A model generated the notes under the pieces. The model made no database searches, was not told the origin of the DNA, and saw nothing but the letters and a program-made list of their open reading frames with translations. Positions 25,760 to 34,702 of a stretch of 64,000 nucleotides of DNA are shown piece by piece (position 1 is the stretch's first letter; every line of letters begins with the position of its first letter). Location: positions 1,798,001 to 1,862,000 of the forward strand of contig JAYQJO010000001.1 in the NCBI GenBank assembly GCA_038142205.1, in the 5' to 3' direction. The stretch is from UBA7359 sp038142205. Its GTDB lineage: Bacteria; Pseudomonadota; Gammaproteobacteria; Eutrophobiales; Eutrophobiaceae. The translations under genes and the position numbers were made by a program.

Positions 25760-28210
25760 TTAAGCTGATTTTTTCGAAACTGTTTTTTTCTTGCTTACTT
25801 TTTTCTTAGAACTTGTTTTTTTAGTCGTCTTTTTCTTACTTACTTTTTTTTTGCTGGCTGTTTTTTTCGTTTCTGCTTTTTTTGTTACTTTCTTACTGGC
25901 TTTCTTTTTGGCCTTTTTCTTACCGCGTCTGGAAACTGGCGCAGCCTCTATCATTTCCTTACATTGTTCTAGCGTTAAACTTTTAGGCTCAACATCTTTC
26001 GGTATTTTCGCATTCTTGTTCCCGTCCGTAACATAAGGCCCATAACGCCCATTTAAGACAGAAATACCTTCATCTTCAAATATTTTAATTTGTTTTTCAG
26101 CATCTGCTTTTTTCTTAGCTGCTACAAGTTCCAATGCTCTTTCAAGCGTAACTGTATAAGGGTCATCTTCTTTAGGAAGAGAAACAAACTTACTGCCATA
26201 CCTTATATAAGGACCAAAACGACCGACACTCGAGGCGACTTCTTCTCCCTCTGGCGTTTCTCCTAGTAATCGTGGAAGTTTAAAAAGCTCTAAAGCTTCT
26301 TCCAATGTAATAGTGTCTAGTTTTTGCCCCGGGCGTAAACCTGCAAACTTGGGTTTGTCTTCATCATCTTTTGTTCCTTCTTGAGCATAAGGTCCGTAAC
26401 GACCGATACGAACAGAAATTTCCTTGCCTGATTTAGGATGAACACCCAAAACTCTAGCCTGTGCAACTTCACTGCGGCTGACATTTTCATCAATGTCTTC
26501 AACCTTATTAATAAAAGGTTTCCAGAAATCTTTGAGCAAAGGCACCCATTGTTTTTCACCCCGTGAAATAGCATCCAAATCATCTTCCAGTTTTGCTGTA
26601 AACTCATAATCAACATAACTGTTGAAATGATCAGTCAAAAAACCATTAACAATCTTACCCATATCCGTCGGATGGAATCGTTTGTTTTCAACCTCCACAT
26701 ATTCTCTATTTCTTAGAGTAGAAATAATATTCGCGTAAGTTGAAGGTCGACCTATGCCGTACTCTTCCAACGCTTTAACAAGACTCGCTTCAGAATAACG
26801 TGGCGGGGGTTCTGTAAAATGTTGCTCATCACGAATTTGTAACAGTTTTACCTTTTCGCCTTCTTCTAACGGCGGCAACATTTTTTCATCGTCATCGGAT
26901 TTAGCATCATCTTGACCTTCAAGGTACACTTCCATAAAACCCGGATCAGCAATTGATGAACCGTTTGCCCGAAATAAATTTCCTTCACCACATTCCATAT
27001 CAACAGCAACTGTATTGATTGTTGCATGTTTCATCTGACAAGCCATTGCTCTCTTCCAGATCAGTTGATAAAGCTTAAATTGATCCGGCGTTAAGCTGCT
27101 TTTAATTTCTGTCGGTATGCGAGCAAAAGAAGTAGGACGAATGGCTTCGTGTGCTTCCTGTGCATTCTTTGATTTCGTTTTAAATACTCTAACCTCCTCA
27201 GGTAAGGCACCTTTCCCATAACGTGATGCAATAACAGTTCGGACTTCTTCAATTGCTTCTGCTGCTAAGTTAACAGAGTCAGTACGCATATAGGTGATTA
27301 AACCAACAGCACCGTCACCAACATCAATACCTTCATATAATTCTTGCGCTGTTCTCATTGCGCGCTGGGCAGTAAACCCCAGCTTCCTGACAGCTTCCTG
27401 CTGCATAGTAGAAGTAATAAAAGGTGGTGCAGGCTGACGTTTACGTTGTTTCTTTGCAACTGTTTTGATTAACAGTTCACCAGCTGCTGCTTTTTCTAAT
27501 TGTGATTTTATATCTGCAGCATGCTCTGTTTTTGCGATACTAAACTGTTTAACTTTTTCATTTTCAAACAAGGTTAGTTTTCCGAGAAACTGGCTGTCCT
27601 TATGTTCCAGATCAGCTTCTATCGTCCAGTATTCTCTGGGTATAAATGCTTCGATTTCTTTTTCTCGTTCAGCAATCATTCTTAATGCAGGAGATTGCAC
27701 ACGACCTGCTGACAATCCTCTTTGAACTTTTTTCCACAATAAGGGAGAGAGATTAAAACCAACCAGATAGTCCAAAACTCGACGTGCCTGCTGTGCATCA
27801 ATTAAATCAGAAGCTAATTCTCTAGGATGTTCTATCGCATCCTGTACCGCACTTTTTGTTACTTCATGAAAAACAACGCGTTTAACTTCTTTATCTTTTA
27901 AACAGTCTTTTTCTTTTAATAGCTCATATAAATGCCAAGAAATTGCTTCACCTTCGCGATCCGGGTCAGTTGCGAGATACAATATTTCAGCTTTCTTTAA
28001 AGCTTTCATAATAGCATTTACGTGTTTCTCATTTCGTTCAATTGTTTCGAACTTCATGGAAAAATTATTTTCTGGATCAACAGCACCAGTTTTGGGAAGG
28101 AGGTCACGCACGTGACCATACGCCGCCAGAACCTTATACCCCTTACCGAGGTAACGTTCTAATGTTTTACATTTAGCTGGAGACTCAACAATTACAACAG
28201 CACTACACAT
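25760..28210 (-). CDS. topA: DNA topoisomerase I
   Basis: Type IA topoisomerase (816 residues) that relaxes negative supercoils. The Toprim acidic residues are E9 (VIVES) and D82/D84 (TDPDREGE), and the catalytic tyrosine is Y307 in GLITYMRTDS. The C-terminal part has about three Topo C-terminal repeats (units with GRYGPY, GRFGPY, GRYGPY) rather than CxxC zinc ribbons, and ends in roughly 60 residues of Lys/Ser/Thr repeats (KKKVSKKK-type) that probably hold DNA. The reading starts MCSAVVIVESPAK. Confidence 0.97.
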   Translation of the reverse strand: MCSAVVIVESPAKCKTLERYLGKGYKVLAAYGHVRDLLPKTGAVDPENNFSMKFETIERNEKHVNAIMKALKKAEILYLATDPDREGEAISWHLYELLKEKDCLKDKEVKRVVFHEVTKSAVQDAIEHPRELASDLIDAQQARRVLDYLVGFNLSPLLWKKVQRGLSAGRVQSPALRMIAEREKEIEAFIPREYWTIEADLEHKDSQFLGKLTLFENEKVKQFSIAKTEHAADIKSQLEKAAAGELLIKTVAKKQRKRQPAPPFITSTMQQEAVRKLGFTAQRAMRTAQELYEGIDVGDGAVGLITYMRTDSVNLAAEAIEEVRTVIASRYGKGALPEEVRVFKTKSKNAQEAHEAIRPTSFARIPTEIKSSLTPDQFKLYQLIWKRAMACQMKHATINTVAVDMECGEGNLFRANGSSIADPGFMEVYLEGQDDAKSDDDEKMLPPLEEGEKVKLLQIRDEQHFTEPPPRYSEASLVKALEEYGIGRPSTYANIISTLRNREYVEVENKRFHPTDMGKIVNGFLTDHFNSYVDYEFTAKLEDDLDAISRGEKQWVPLLKDFWKPFINKVEDIDENVSRSEVAQARVLGVHPKSGKEISVRIGRYGPYAQEGTKDDEDKPKFAGLRPGQKLDTITLEEALELFKLPRLLGETPEGEEVASSVGRFGPYIRYGSKFVSLPKEDDPYTVTLERALELVAAKKKADAEKQIKIFEDEGISVLNGRYGPYVTDGNKNAKIPKDVEPKSLTLEQCKEMIEAAPVSRRGKKKAKKKASKKVTKKAETKKTASKKKVSKKKTTKKTSSKKKVSKKKTVSKKSA

Positions 28211-28289
28211 AAATAAAGATTATCATTCTAATAATTAGTGAATAAAAAAATAAAACTGGAATGTGATTAGAGTATCAAATATTCAAAAG

Positions 28290-28766
28290 CTAATGTACTA
28301 CAGCACTAAACTCATCCATGACGACATCTTCCATCCAGGCAAACGCAGCTTCTTTACCCGGTCTGTTGAACAAGACCATCAATACAACCCACTTAAGTTG
28401 TTGTAATTCTATTACGTCAGTTTCAAGAGCCATTACTCTATCAATAACAAGTTCACGATCTTCGGAATCTAGTACGCCTGATTGTTCAAGGAATAATAAA
28501 AATCCTTTGCATTCAATATCCAGTTTTTCACTTTCGATATCATTGAAAAGCCTGATTGACATAGAACGAAGAATATTCGCATCAAGCTTATCTTTCTGCA
28601 TTGCCAGCCCTTCTAACCAATCTATTGCTTTATCAACCTGTTTGTCAGCAAAGCCTGCCTGAACTAGTTGTGTTTTTAGATCATTTTGATCCGGGACTAT
28701 TTCAAATTCTTCTTCGACATAATTATCAAATAGATAGATAAGTACATCTAATACAGATTCTTTCAT
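28290..28766 (-). CDS. smg: Smg protein (DUF494)
   Basis: Smg family (158 residues), conserved and acidic, with the typical start MKESVLDVLIYLFDNYVEEE. Its function is not established; it occurs beside dprA and topA in many gammaproteobacteria, as here. No membrane segment or known catalytic motif is visible. Confidence 0.93.
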   Translation of the reverse strand: MKESVLDVLIYLFDNYVEEEFEIVPDQNDLKTQLVQAGFADKQVDKAIDWLEGLAMQKDKLDANILRSMSIRLFNDIESEKLDIECKGFLLFLEQSGVLDSEDRELVIDRVMALETDVIELQQLKWVVLMVLFNRPGKEAAFAWMEDVVMDEFSAVVH

Positions 28767-28794
28767 TCATTACTCTCTTAATAATGGTCAATCA

Positions 28795-29895
28795 CTATGA
28801 ACATCGACAATATAGACCACCTTGTTGCGACTCAATCAATCCTTGAAGTTCCAGTATTAATAGCATGGAGGAAACTGCTTCCGCCGTCAATCCTGTTAAT
28901 TTAACCAGCATATCGACTGAAACAGAATCGTAAGCCATCTTATCTAATAATAATTTATAATCGGTATCCATATCACTATAGTTAGAGTTATCAGGCTTAT
29001 TGGAAATGGTCTTATTTATAACGATACTTGCTACAGGAGCCAGCTCTTCAATAATATCATTGACTGATTCAACCAGCTTTGCACCTTGTTTAATAAGGCT
29101 ATGTGTTCCTCTAGCAAGAGGATTATGGATAGAACCTGGTAATGCAAAAACTTCTCTCCCTTGCTCCAAGGCGTAGTTTGCGGTAATTAACGAACCACTT
29201 TTTTTAGCCGCTTCAACAACCAATACACCGATGCTCATGCCACTAATAATACGATTACGCTGCGGGAAGTTTCCTGCATTGGGTTTGGTGCCAGGCGGAT
29301 ACTCAGAAAGTAATAAGCCACGTTCAATAATCTCACTGGCAATTTTTTTATGGCGTGCAGGATAGATACTGGCTAAACCATTTCCTAAAACTGCAACAGT
29401 AGAGCAATTGGCTTTAAGTGCACCTATATGGCTATGATAATCAATCCCCAATGCCAATCCACTGCAAATAGTTAAACCTGCTTTTGATAATTCTATGGCA
29501 AACTCTTCAGCTAGCTTCCGACCTCCCGTTGTTGGGTTGCGGCTTCCTACTATTGCAAAATGTATAAAACCAAGGGCTTCACGCTGACCAATAGCATATA
29601 AAACGGGAGGTGCTGAATAAATTTGTCTTAATAGTTCAGGATAATCATCATCGCAAATCGTAATTAGATGATGAGCGGGCCTGTCCAACCATTCGAGAAT
29701 ATTGTTTATTTTTTCTTCATCTGGATTTAACAAAGACTCAATCGAAGCTTCTTTTAAACCGAAGCTTGCTAATACATCAATATTACAGGCAAGGATAGAT
29801 TCAGGATTATTAAATTCCGATAATAATTTACAGCAGGTTTCCGGCCCAATACCTTTAGCCAGAATGAGAGATAACCAATTCTTGTAATGTTTCAT
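28795..29895 (-). CDS. dprA: DNA processing protein DprA
   Basis: DprA/Smf (366 residues) loads RecA on incoming single-stranded DNA during natural transformation. The Rossmann-like core is present: VGSRNPTTGGRKLAEEFA, SGLALGIDYHSH, FPQRNRIISGMSIGVLVVEA, SGSLITANYALEQGREVFAL. A helix-hairpin-helix region precedes it (residues 1-60) and a winged-helix DprA C-terminal domain follows. With a type IV pilus locus in the same window competence is conceivable, but the pilus is MSHA-type. Confidence 0.96.
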   Translation of the reverse strand: MKHYKNWLSLILAKGIGPETCCKLLSEFNNPESILACNIDVLASFGLKEASIESLLNPDEEKINNILEWLDRPAHHLITICDDDYPELLRQIYSAPPVLYAIGQREALGFIHFAIVGSRNPTTGGRKLAEEFAIELSKAGLTICSGLALGIDYHSHIGALKANCSTVAVLGNGLASIYPARHKKIASEIIERGLLLSEYPPGTKPNAGNFPQRNRIISGMSIGVLVVEAAKKSGSLITANYALEQGREVFALPGSIHNPLARGTHSLIKQGAKLVESVNDIIEELAPVASIVINKTISNKPDNSNYSDMDTDYKLLLDKMAYDSVSVDMLVKLTGLTAEAVSSMLLILELQGLIESQQGGLYCRCS

Positions 29896-29919
29896 ATTTT
29901 CACATCCTTATGAATAAGT

Positions 29920-29976
29920 ACCTTGTATTTGATAGCACAGATACAAGGTTTTATATATTGCTTCCGTGCAATATAT
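29920..29976. repeat. Two perfect inverted repeats in the LysM-dprA spacer
   Basis: ACCTTGTAT/ATACAAGGT (29920-29928 and 29941-29949) and ATATATTGC/GCAATATAT (29953-29961 and 29968-29976) lie back to back in a 99-base spacer. On the plus strand the first is followed by TTTTATAT; on the minus strand neither has a T-tract. They may be hairpins in the dprA leader or binding sites. Confidence 0.5.
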
Positions 29977-29994
29977 CGAACTAATACTGCTTTT

Positions 29995-31227
29995 TTATAA
30001 GCTTCTTACCGTATCAGAAACATGAACTGCACCTTGTGTTTCCATGACTAGAGCATAACTGACTTTTTCAAATGTTCTGAAAACCATCACCACCCCAACA
30101 TACTCTTCTGGTAATGTGACATCTTCTGATTTTGCCTGTTTGTTTGCAATTGTAGGAAATGTCTTATTAATTGAATCAATGCCGTCTTCAACAGCATGAC
30201 TTATTCTTGTCAAAGTTTTACTAGCATCACCTTCAATTTCTTCTAGCTGCTGTACTCTTTCGGCTTCTTTTTTTGCCTGACTCTTTTCAATATTCGGGCC
30301 TATTGTATCTTTAACAACATAACCGCTTTGGTAAATGCCTAAGACATTACCTGCTTCAACACCTTGCTCTTGACCAACATTAACAACCACAACTTGATAT
30401 TGACCAATTTGTGAAACACCATCAACAACAGAAAGAATATTGCCTTCCACTTCTTTTAAGGTTGAACCTGGATAAAATTCGGTACTGACATCTTCATCTG
30501 ATTGAGGGATCAATCTGTCTCCTATCATGATTTCACGGTCAACTGTTGTTACCAATGCCGAAGCCGGATCACCTTTTTTTTGCAAGACTGCATCACCAAC
30601 ATAAATTGCTTCATAGCCTAAGACTTTACCCTCACTATCTTCATCTTTCTTCGGGTTAATATAAGCGGGGCCTTTTCGATAAATAGAGTAGCGGGTCGCA
30701 TCAGAGTTTTCATCAATACCACGTATATAAATGGTGTTGCCCGTTGTCGCGATCAAGTGCTCATCGTAACTTGAAACGACATATGGCCAACCATCCATTT
30801 CATCATTATCAAGTACAATAGGACGTTTTAAAAATTGCTGAATGGCATCAATAGGAATGACCGGTATAGCTTCTGCGTTATCTAGGCTTCTAATCGTTGG
30901 GGATAATTTTACATTTCGGCCAGAGACAATTTCACCTGTACGATTTACATTCAGGACAGGCTTGCCATCCTGGTAACTGAGAGAAACGACATCGCCAGGA
31001 TAAATTAAATGAGGGTTTTCTATCTGAGGATTCACATTCCAGATTTCTGACCAACGCCAAGGTTGTTGAAGAAATCGTGCCGAAATATCCCAAAGTGTAT
31101 CGCCTTTAACAACGGTATAAGTTTCAGGGTGATCCGGATTTACAGTCAATTCATCCGCGCTTAGACCAAAATTGGCCCCAATTGTCAGCAAAAAAATTGC
31201 GCATGAAATTAGAATTTTATTCAACAT
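29995..31227 (-). CDS. Secreted LysM-domain protein
   Basis: A 410-residue exported protein with a signal peptide (LISCAIFLLTIGANFGLSA, residues 5-23) and one LysM domain at about residues 36-86 (YTVVKGDTLWDISARFL, later NPHLIYPGDVVSL) that should bind peptidoglycan. The rest has no motif I recognise. Proteins of this layout commonly lie just upstream of dprA and opposite def. A role in cell-wall binding in the periplasm is inference. Confidence 0.9.
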   Translation of the reverse strand: MLNKILISCAIFLLTIGANFGLSADELTVNPDHPETYTVVKGDTLWDISARFLQQPWRWSEIWNVNPQIENPHLIYPGDVVSLSYQDGKPVLNVNRTGEIVSGRNVKLSPTIRSLDNAEAIPVIPIDAIQQFLKRPIVLDNDEMDGWPYVVSSYDEHLIATTGNTIYIRGIDENSDATRYSIYRKGPAYINPKKDEDSEGKVLGYEAIYVGDAVLQKKGDPASALVTTVDREIMIGDRLIPQSDEDVSTEFYPGSTLKEVEGNILSVVDGVSQIGQYQVVVVNVGQEQGVEAGNVLGIYQSGYVVKDTIGPNIEKSQAKKEAERVQQLEEIEGDASKTLTRISHAVEDGIDSINKTFPTIANKQAKSEDVTLPEEYVGVVMVFRTFEKVSYALVMETQGAVHVSDTVRSL

Positions 31228-31379
31228 GTCTATTACCTTACGTGAATTCCTTAATGTAGATTAGCAAAAACTTAACGAAAATGTTAGTCACTAATGCATT
31301 TTATTGTGGTTTTACTGCAACAGTGCGATTTTCCTATATACTATCATGCAGTTATATTAATTTTTGGAGCCAATTTTTC
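31228..31379. promoter_or_regulatory. Divergent promoter region between the LysM gene and def
   Basis: A 152-base AT-rich gap between two genes that point away from each other, so it must hold both promoters. A TATACT hexamer (in CCTATATACTATC near 31335) is a candidate -10 for def, but its -35 is poor. No strong minus-strand promoter was found. Confidence 0.35.
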
Positions 31380-31892
31380 ATGGCAATACTCGAAGTTTTG
31401 CATTTTCCTGACGAACGCCTACGTAATAAGGCGCTTCCTGTTATGGAAATCGATTCTGATATCAAAAAAACTGCTACAGACATGCTAGAAACCATGTATA
31501 GCGAGAATGGTATTGGTCTGGCTGCAATTCAGGTCAATATTAAAAAAAGAATTGTTGTAATAGACTTATCCGAAGAAAGAAATGACCCGTTAATTCTAAT
31601 CAATCCGGAAATAATCAAGCTTGAAGGCAAGGAAACAATGCGTGAAGGTTGTTTATCTGTACCGGAATATTTTGATGTAGTGGAACGTGCTGAAACTATT
31701 GAATTTTCCTATAAATCTCTTGAAAATGAAGTGATTACTTCAAAAACGGATGGTTTATTAGCAGTTTGTATCCAACATGAAATAGATCACCTTGATGGCA
31801 AATTGTTTATTGATTATTTATCGCCTTTAAAACGTCAACGACTTAAGAAAAAAATCGAAAAATTGGAAAAGCAGGAAGTTAGAAGCCTGTGA
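31380..31892 (+). CDS. def: Peptide deformylase
   Basis: Metal-dependent peptide deformylase (170 residues) that removes the N-formyl group from nascent proteins. The three motifs are present: GIGLAAIQ, EGCLSVP and the metal-binding HEIDH. ATG at 31380 is chosen over an upstream in-frame codon at 31281 because MAILEVLHFPDERLR is the family start and GGAG lies upstream. It overlaps fmt by four bases (GTGA). Confidence 0.97.
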   Translation: MAILEVLHFPDERLRNKALPVMEIDSDIKKTATDMLETMYSENGIGLAAIQVNIKKRIVVIDLSEERNDPLILINPEIIKLEGKETMREGCLSVPEYFDVVERAETIEFSYKSLENEVITSKTDGLLAVCIQHEIDHLDGKLFIDYLSPLKRQRLKKKIEKLEKQEVRSL

Positions 31893-32830
31893 GTCAAAAT
31901 AAGCTAAGGCTGGCTTTTGCTGGAACACCTGAACTCGCCAGCACCGTACTTAAGTCTCTGATTGATAGCAATCAACATACTGTTGAGGTAGTGTTAACTC
32001 AACCCGATCGACCTGCAGGGCGTGGACGGAAACTGAAACAAAGCGAGGTAAAGCAAGTCGCGCTTGAGCATGGTATTCCTGTTTTTCAGCCGGAAACGTC
32101 ATCTGAATTAAAAGAAGAATACCTGAAAATCTGTGATCTGATGCGGGTTGTCGCCTACGGTTTATTAATCAAACCCGAAATTCTAGCCAAACCAAGGCTT
32201 GGCTGTATCAATATCCATACTTCTTTACTACCTCGTTGGCGTGGTGCTGCACCAATTCAAAGAGCAATTGAAGCTGGAGACGGACAAACCGGTATTACCT
32301 TTATGCAGATGGACGAAGGTCTAGATACAGGTGATATTCTGGAACAAGTAACTTGTCCCATAGAGCAATCTGATACCGGTGGAAGTTTACATGACAGACT
32401 GGCTGATATTGCCGCTGAAAATATTAACCGTTTCCTGACTGAAGTTACTAATAAACAAATCATTCCCATTAAACAGGATGAAACTAATTCCAATTACGCA
32501 AATAAAATTTCCAAACAGGAAGCCAAAATTGATTGGAGCAAACCGGCAATAGAAATAGAAAAGAAAGTCCGGGCGTTTAACCCGTTTCCTGTTACTCACA
32601 CGCAGATCAATGATCTGAATATCAGGATCTGGGATGCAGAAGTAAAAACCGGCTCAGAAAATTATGAACCCGGCACCATAGTTAATAATAAGTCGAGTTT
32701 AGATATCGCCACTGGCAAAAACATACTGTCTATAAATAAACTGCAATTAGCTGGAAAACGCGCTATGACCGCAAAAGAGTTTCTCAATGGTCATGCTGAT
32801 TTTTTTGATTCAAACCCTGTAACAAATTAA
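31889..32830 (+). CDS. fmt: Methionyl-tRNA formyltransferase
   Basis: Fmt (313 residues) formylates initiator Met-tRNA using 10-formyl-tetrahydrofolate. The catalytic region shows NIHTSLLPRWRGAAPIQRAI and GITFMQMDEGLDTGDIL, and a C-terminal OB domain follows. The start is GTG at 31889 overlapping the def stop, so the two enzymes that add and remove the formyl group are translationally coupled. Confidence 0.97.
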   Translation: MSQNKLRLAFAGTPELASTVLKSLIDSNQHTVEVVLTQPDRPAGRGRKLKQSEVKQVALEHGIPVFQPETSSELKEEYLKICDLMRVVAYGLLIKPEILAKPRLGCINIHTSLLPRWRGAAPIQRAIEAGDGQTGITFMQMDEGLDTGDILEQVTCPIEQSDTGGSLHDRLADIAAENINRFLTEVTNKQIIPIKQDETNSNYANKISKQEAKIDWSKPAIEIEKKVRAFNPFPVTHTQINDLNIRIWDAEVKTGSENYEPGTIVNNKSSLDIATGKNILSINKLQLAGKRAMTAKEFLNGHADFFDSNPVTN

Positions 32831-32836
32831 TAACTC

Positions 32837-34135
32837 ATGTCCGCTCGTTTAATTGCAAGCCAAATTATTGAACAAACTGTTGAGAATAAAATGACATTAT
32901 CATTGGTTCTCAATAATAATGATTCATTTAAAAATGCAGGAAAAGAAAAAGCACTGATTCAGGAAATGAGTTACGGCACATTCAGATGGTATATCCAGCT
33001 CGAACATATCCTGAACCCACTACTTGATAAAAAAATCAAGAAAAAAGACAGCCGGCTTAAATATTTAATATTGATCGCGCTTTATCAATTACGTTTCATG
33101 AGAATTCCACCGCATGCGGTTGTCTCTGAAACCGTCAATACCTGTAAGAAGATTAATATGCTTTGGGCAAAGGGCTTGGTAAATGCCATATTACGTCGTT
33201 ACATTCGAGAGTCATCACAAGTTGATACTTCTTTAGAGAAAGATGAAAGTATAAAAACATCACACCCTAAATGGCTAATTGATCAATTAAAACAGGATTG
33301 GCCAGAACATTGGCAAAGTATTCTTGAAGCCAATAACCAAAAACCACCGATGTATTTACGTGTAAATATAAAACATCAAAATAGGAAAACTTATCTCGGC
33401 AAATTAGATAAAGCTGGTTTAAAAGGAACACCAACTCCTTATTCAGACAATGGAATTTTATTGGAAACAGCGGCTGACGTTCAGCAACTTCCAGGCTTTA
33501 ACGAAGGTGATATCTCTGTTCAGGAACTCGCTGCACAGCTCTCTGTTGACTTGCTTGATTTAAAGCCGAACCACAATGTGCTCGATGCGTGTGCGGCTCC
33601 TGGTGGGAAAAGCGCTCATATTCTGGAAGCTGAAACAGAATTAAAATTATTAACCTGTATCGAGAAAGAAGCAAATAGAACAAAAAGACTGGTCGAAACA
33701 TTACATCGTCTAAAACTAAATGCAGAAATAAAAACATCTGATATTAATGATCTGAATAATTGGTGGGGTAAAGAAAAATTTGATCGCATCCTTTTAGATG
33801 CACCATGCTCTGCTATAGGTGTGATTCGACGACACCCCGATATTAAATACCTTAGAACAAGAGAAGAAGTCGATAACATCAATATATTACAAAAAGAACT
33901 ATTAAATACCTTATGGCAAACATTGAAATCAGACGGTTTATTGCTATATGTAACGTGCTCCACCCTTAAACAGGAGAATATGCATGTAATTGAATGTTTC
34001 ATTAATAATAATGATGACTGTGAACTTAAACCAATAAAGGCAGAATGGGGACTAGACACAGGATATGGCCGACAAATATTAACAGGGCAAAACAACATGG
34101 ATGGCTTTTTTTATGCTTGCCTCAAAAAGAAATAA
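32837..34135 (+). CDS. rsmB: 16S rRNA (cytosine-967-C5)-methyltransferase RsmB
   Basis: RsmB/Sun (432 residues): an N-terminal NusB-like domain (about 1-140) and a C-terminal SAM methyltransferase. SAM site DACAAPGGKSAHIL, then LLDAPCSAIGVIRRHPDI with the conserved PC cysteine, and VTCSTLKQEN with the TC catalytic cysteine. It lies in the classical def-fmt-rsmB order. Confidence 0.96.
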   Translation: MSARLIASQIIEQTVENKMTLSLVLNNNDSFKNAGKEKALIQEMSYGTFRWYIQLEHILNPLLDKKIKKKDSRLKYLILIALYQLRFMRIPPHAVVSETVNTCKKINMLWAKGLVNAILRRYIRESSQVDTSLEKDESIKTSHPKWLIDQLKQDWPEHWQSILEANNQKPPMYLRVNIKHQNRKTYLGKLDKAGLKGTPTPYSDNGILLETAADVQQLPGFNEGDISVQELAAQLSVDLLDLKPNHNVLDACAAPGGKSAHILEAETELKLLTCIEKEANRTKRLVETLHRLKLNAEIKTSDINDLNNWWGKEKFDRILLDAPCSAIGVIRRHPDIKYLRTREEVDNINILQKELLNTLWQTLKSDGLLLYVTCSTLKQENMHVIECFINNNDDCELKPIKAEWGLDTGYGRQILTGQNNMDGFFYACLKKK

Positions 34136-34139
34136 TACT

Positions 34140-34702
34140 ATGCTGAGTTTCATGCCTATAAGAAGAACAATTCTATTGTTAATATTTCTATCTCTATCAA
34201 GCATAGTTACAGCAAAAAAATTGATATAAAGTCGACTCACGGCTATACAGAAAATGAGACATACTTTATTGATACGGTATTTGATTTTAAATTATCAGAT
34301 GAAGCTAACGAAGCTTTGTTACACGGCATACCACTGGAAATACATACACACTTTCAATTACGTCATAAGCGAAAGTGGCTCTGGGACAAAACGGTTAACG
34401 AAGAAATCATTGTTTTTAAACTCGAACATATGCCGCTTACAAATAACTTTTTAACAATCAACATAAATACCGGTTTAAGAAATTCTTATAGTAGCCTTGA
34501 TGCAGCCCTAAATCATATCAATACTATAACAAGGCTGAAGTTATTTGATTATGATTTACTAAGTAAAGATAAAAATTACATTGCGAGAGTTAAAACATTT
34601 CTTGATATAAGTTCATTACCCACGCCTTTATTACCGCAAGCCTATTTTTCCTCAAAATGGGATATATCCAGCAAATGGGTTGAATGGGAAATAATTCAAT
34701 GA
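34140..34702 (+). CDS. DUF4390 family exported protein (frameshifted)
   Basis: A 187-residue protein of the DUF4390 family commonly found between rsmB and an NtrY-like kinase. ATG at 34140 gives a signal peptide (RRTILLLIFLSLSSIVTA). After codon AAA the frame runs to a TAA; adding one A to the A7 run at 34214-34220 continues KKIDIKSTHGYTENETYFID and the rest to WEIIQ. Its function is unknown; partners are inferred only from position. The stop overlaps the kinase start as ATGA at 34699. Confidence 0.8.
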
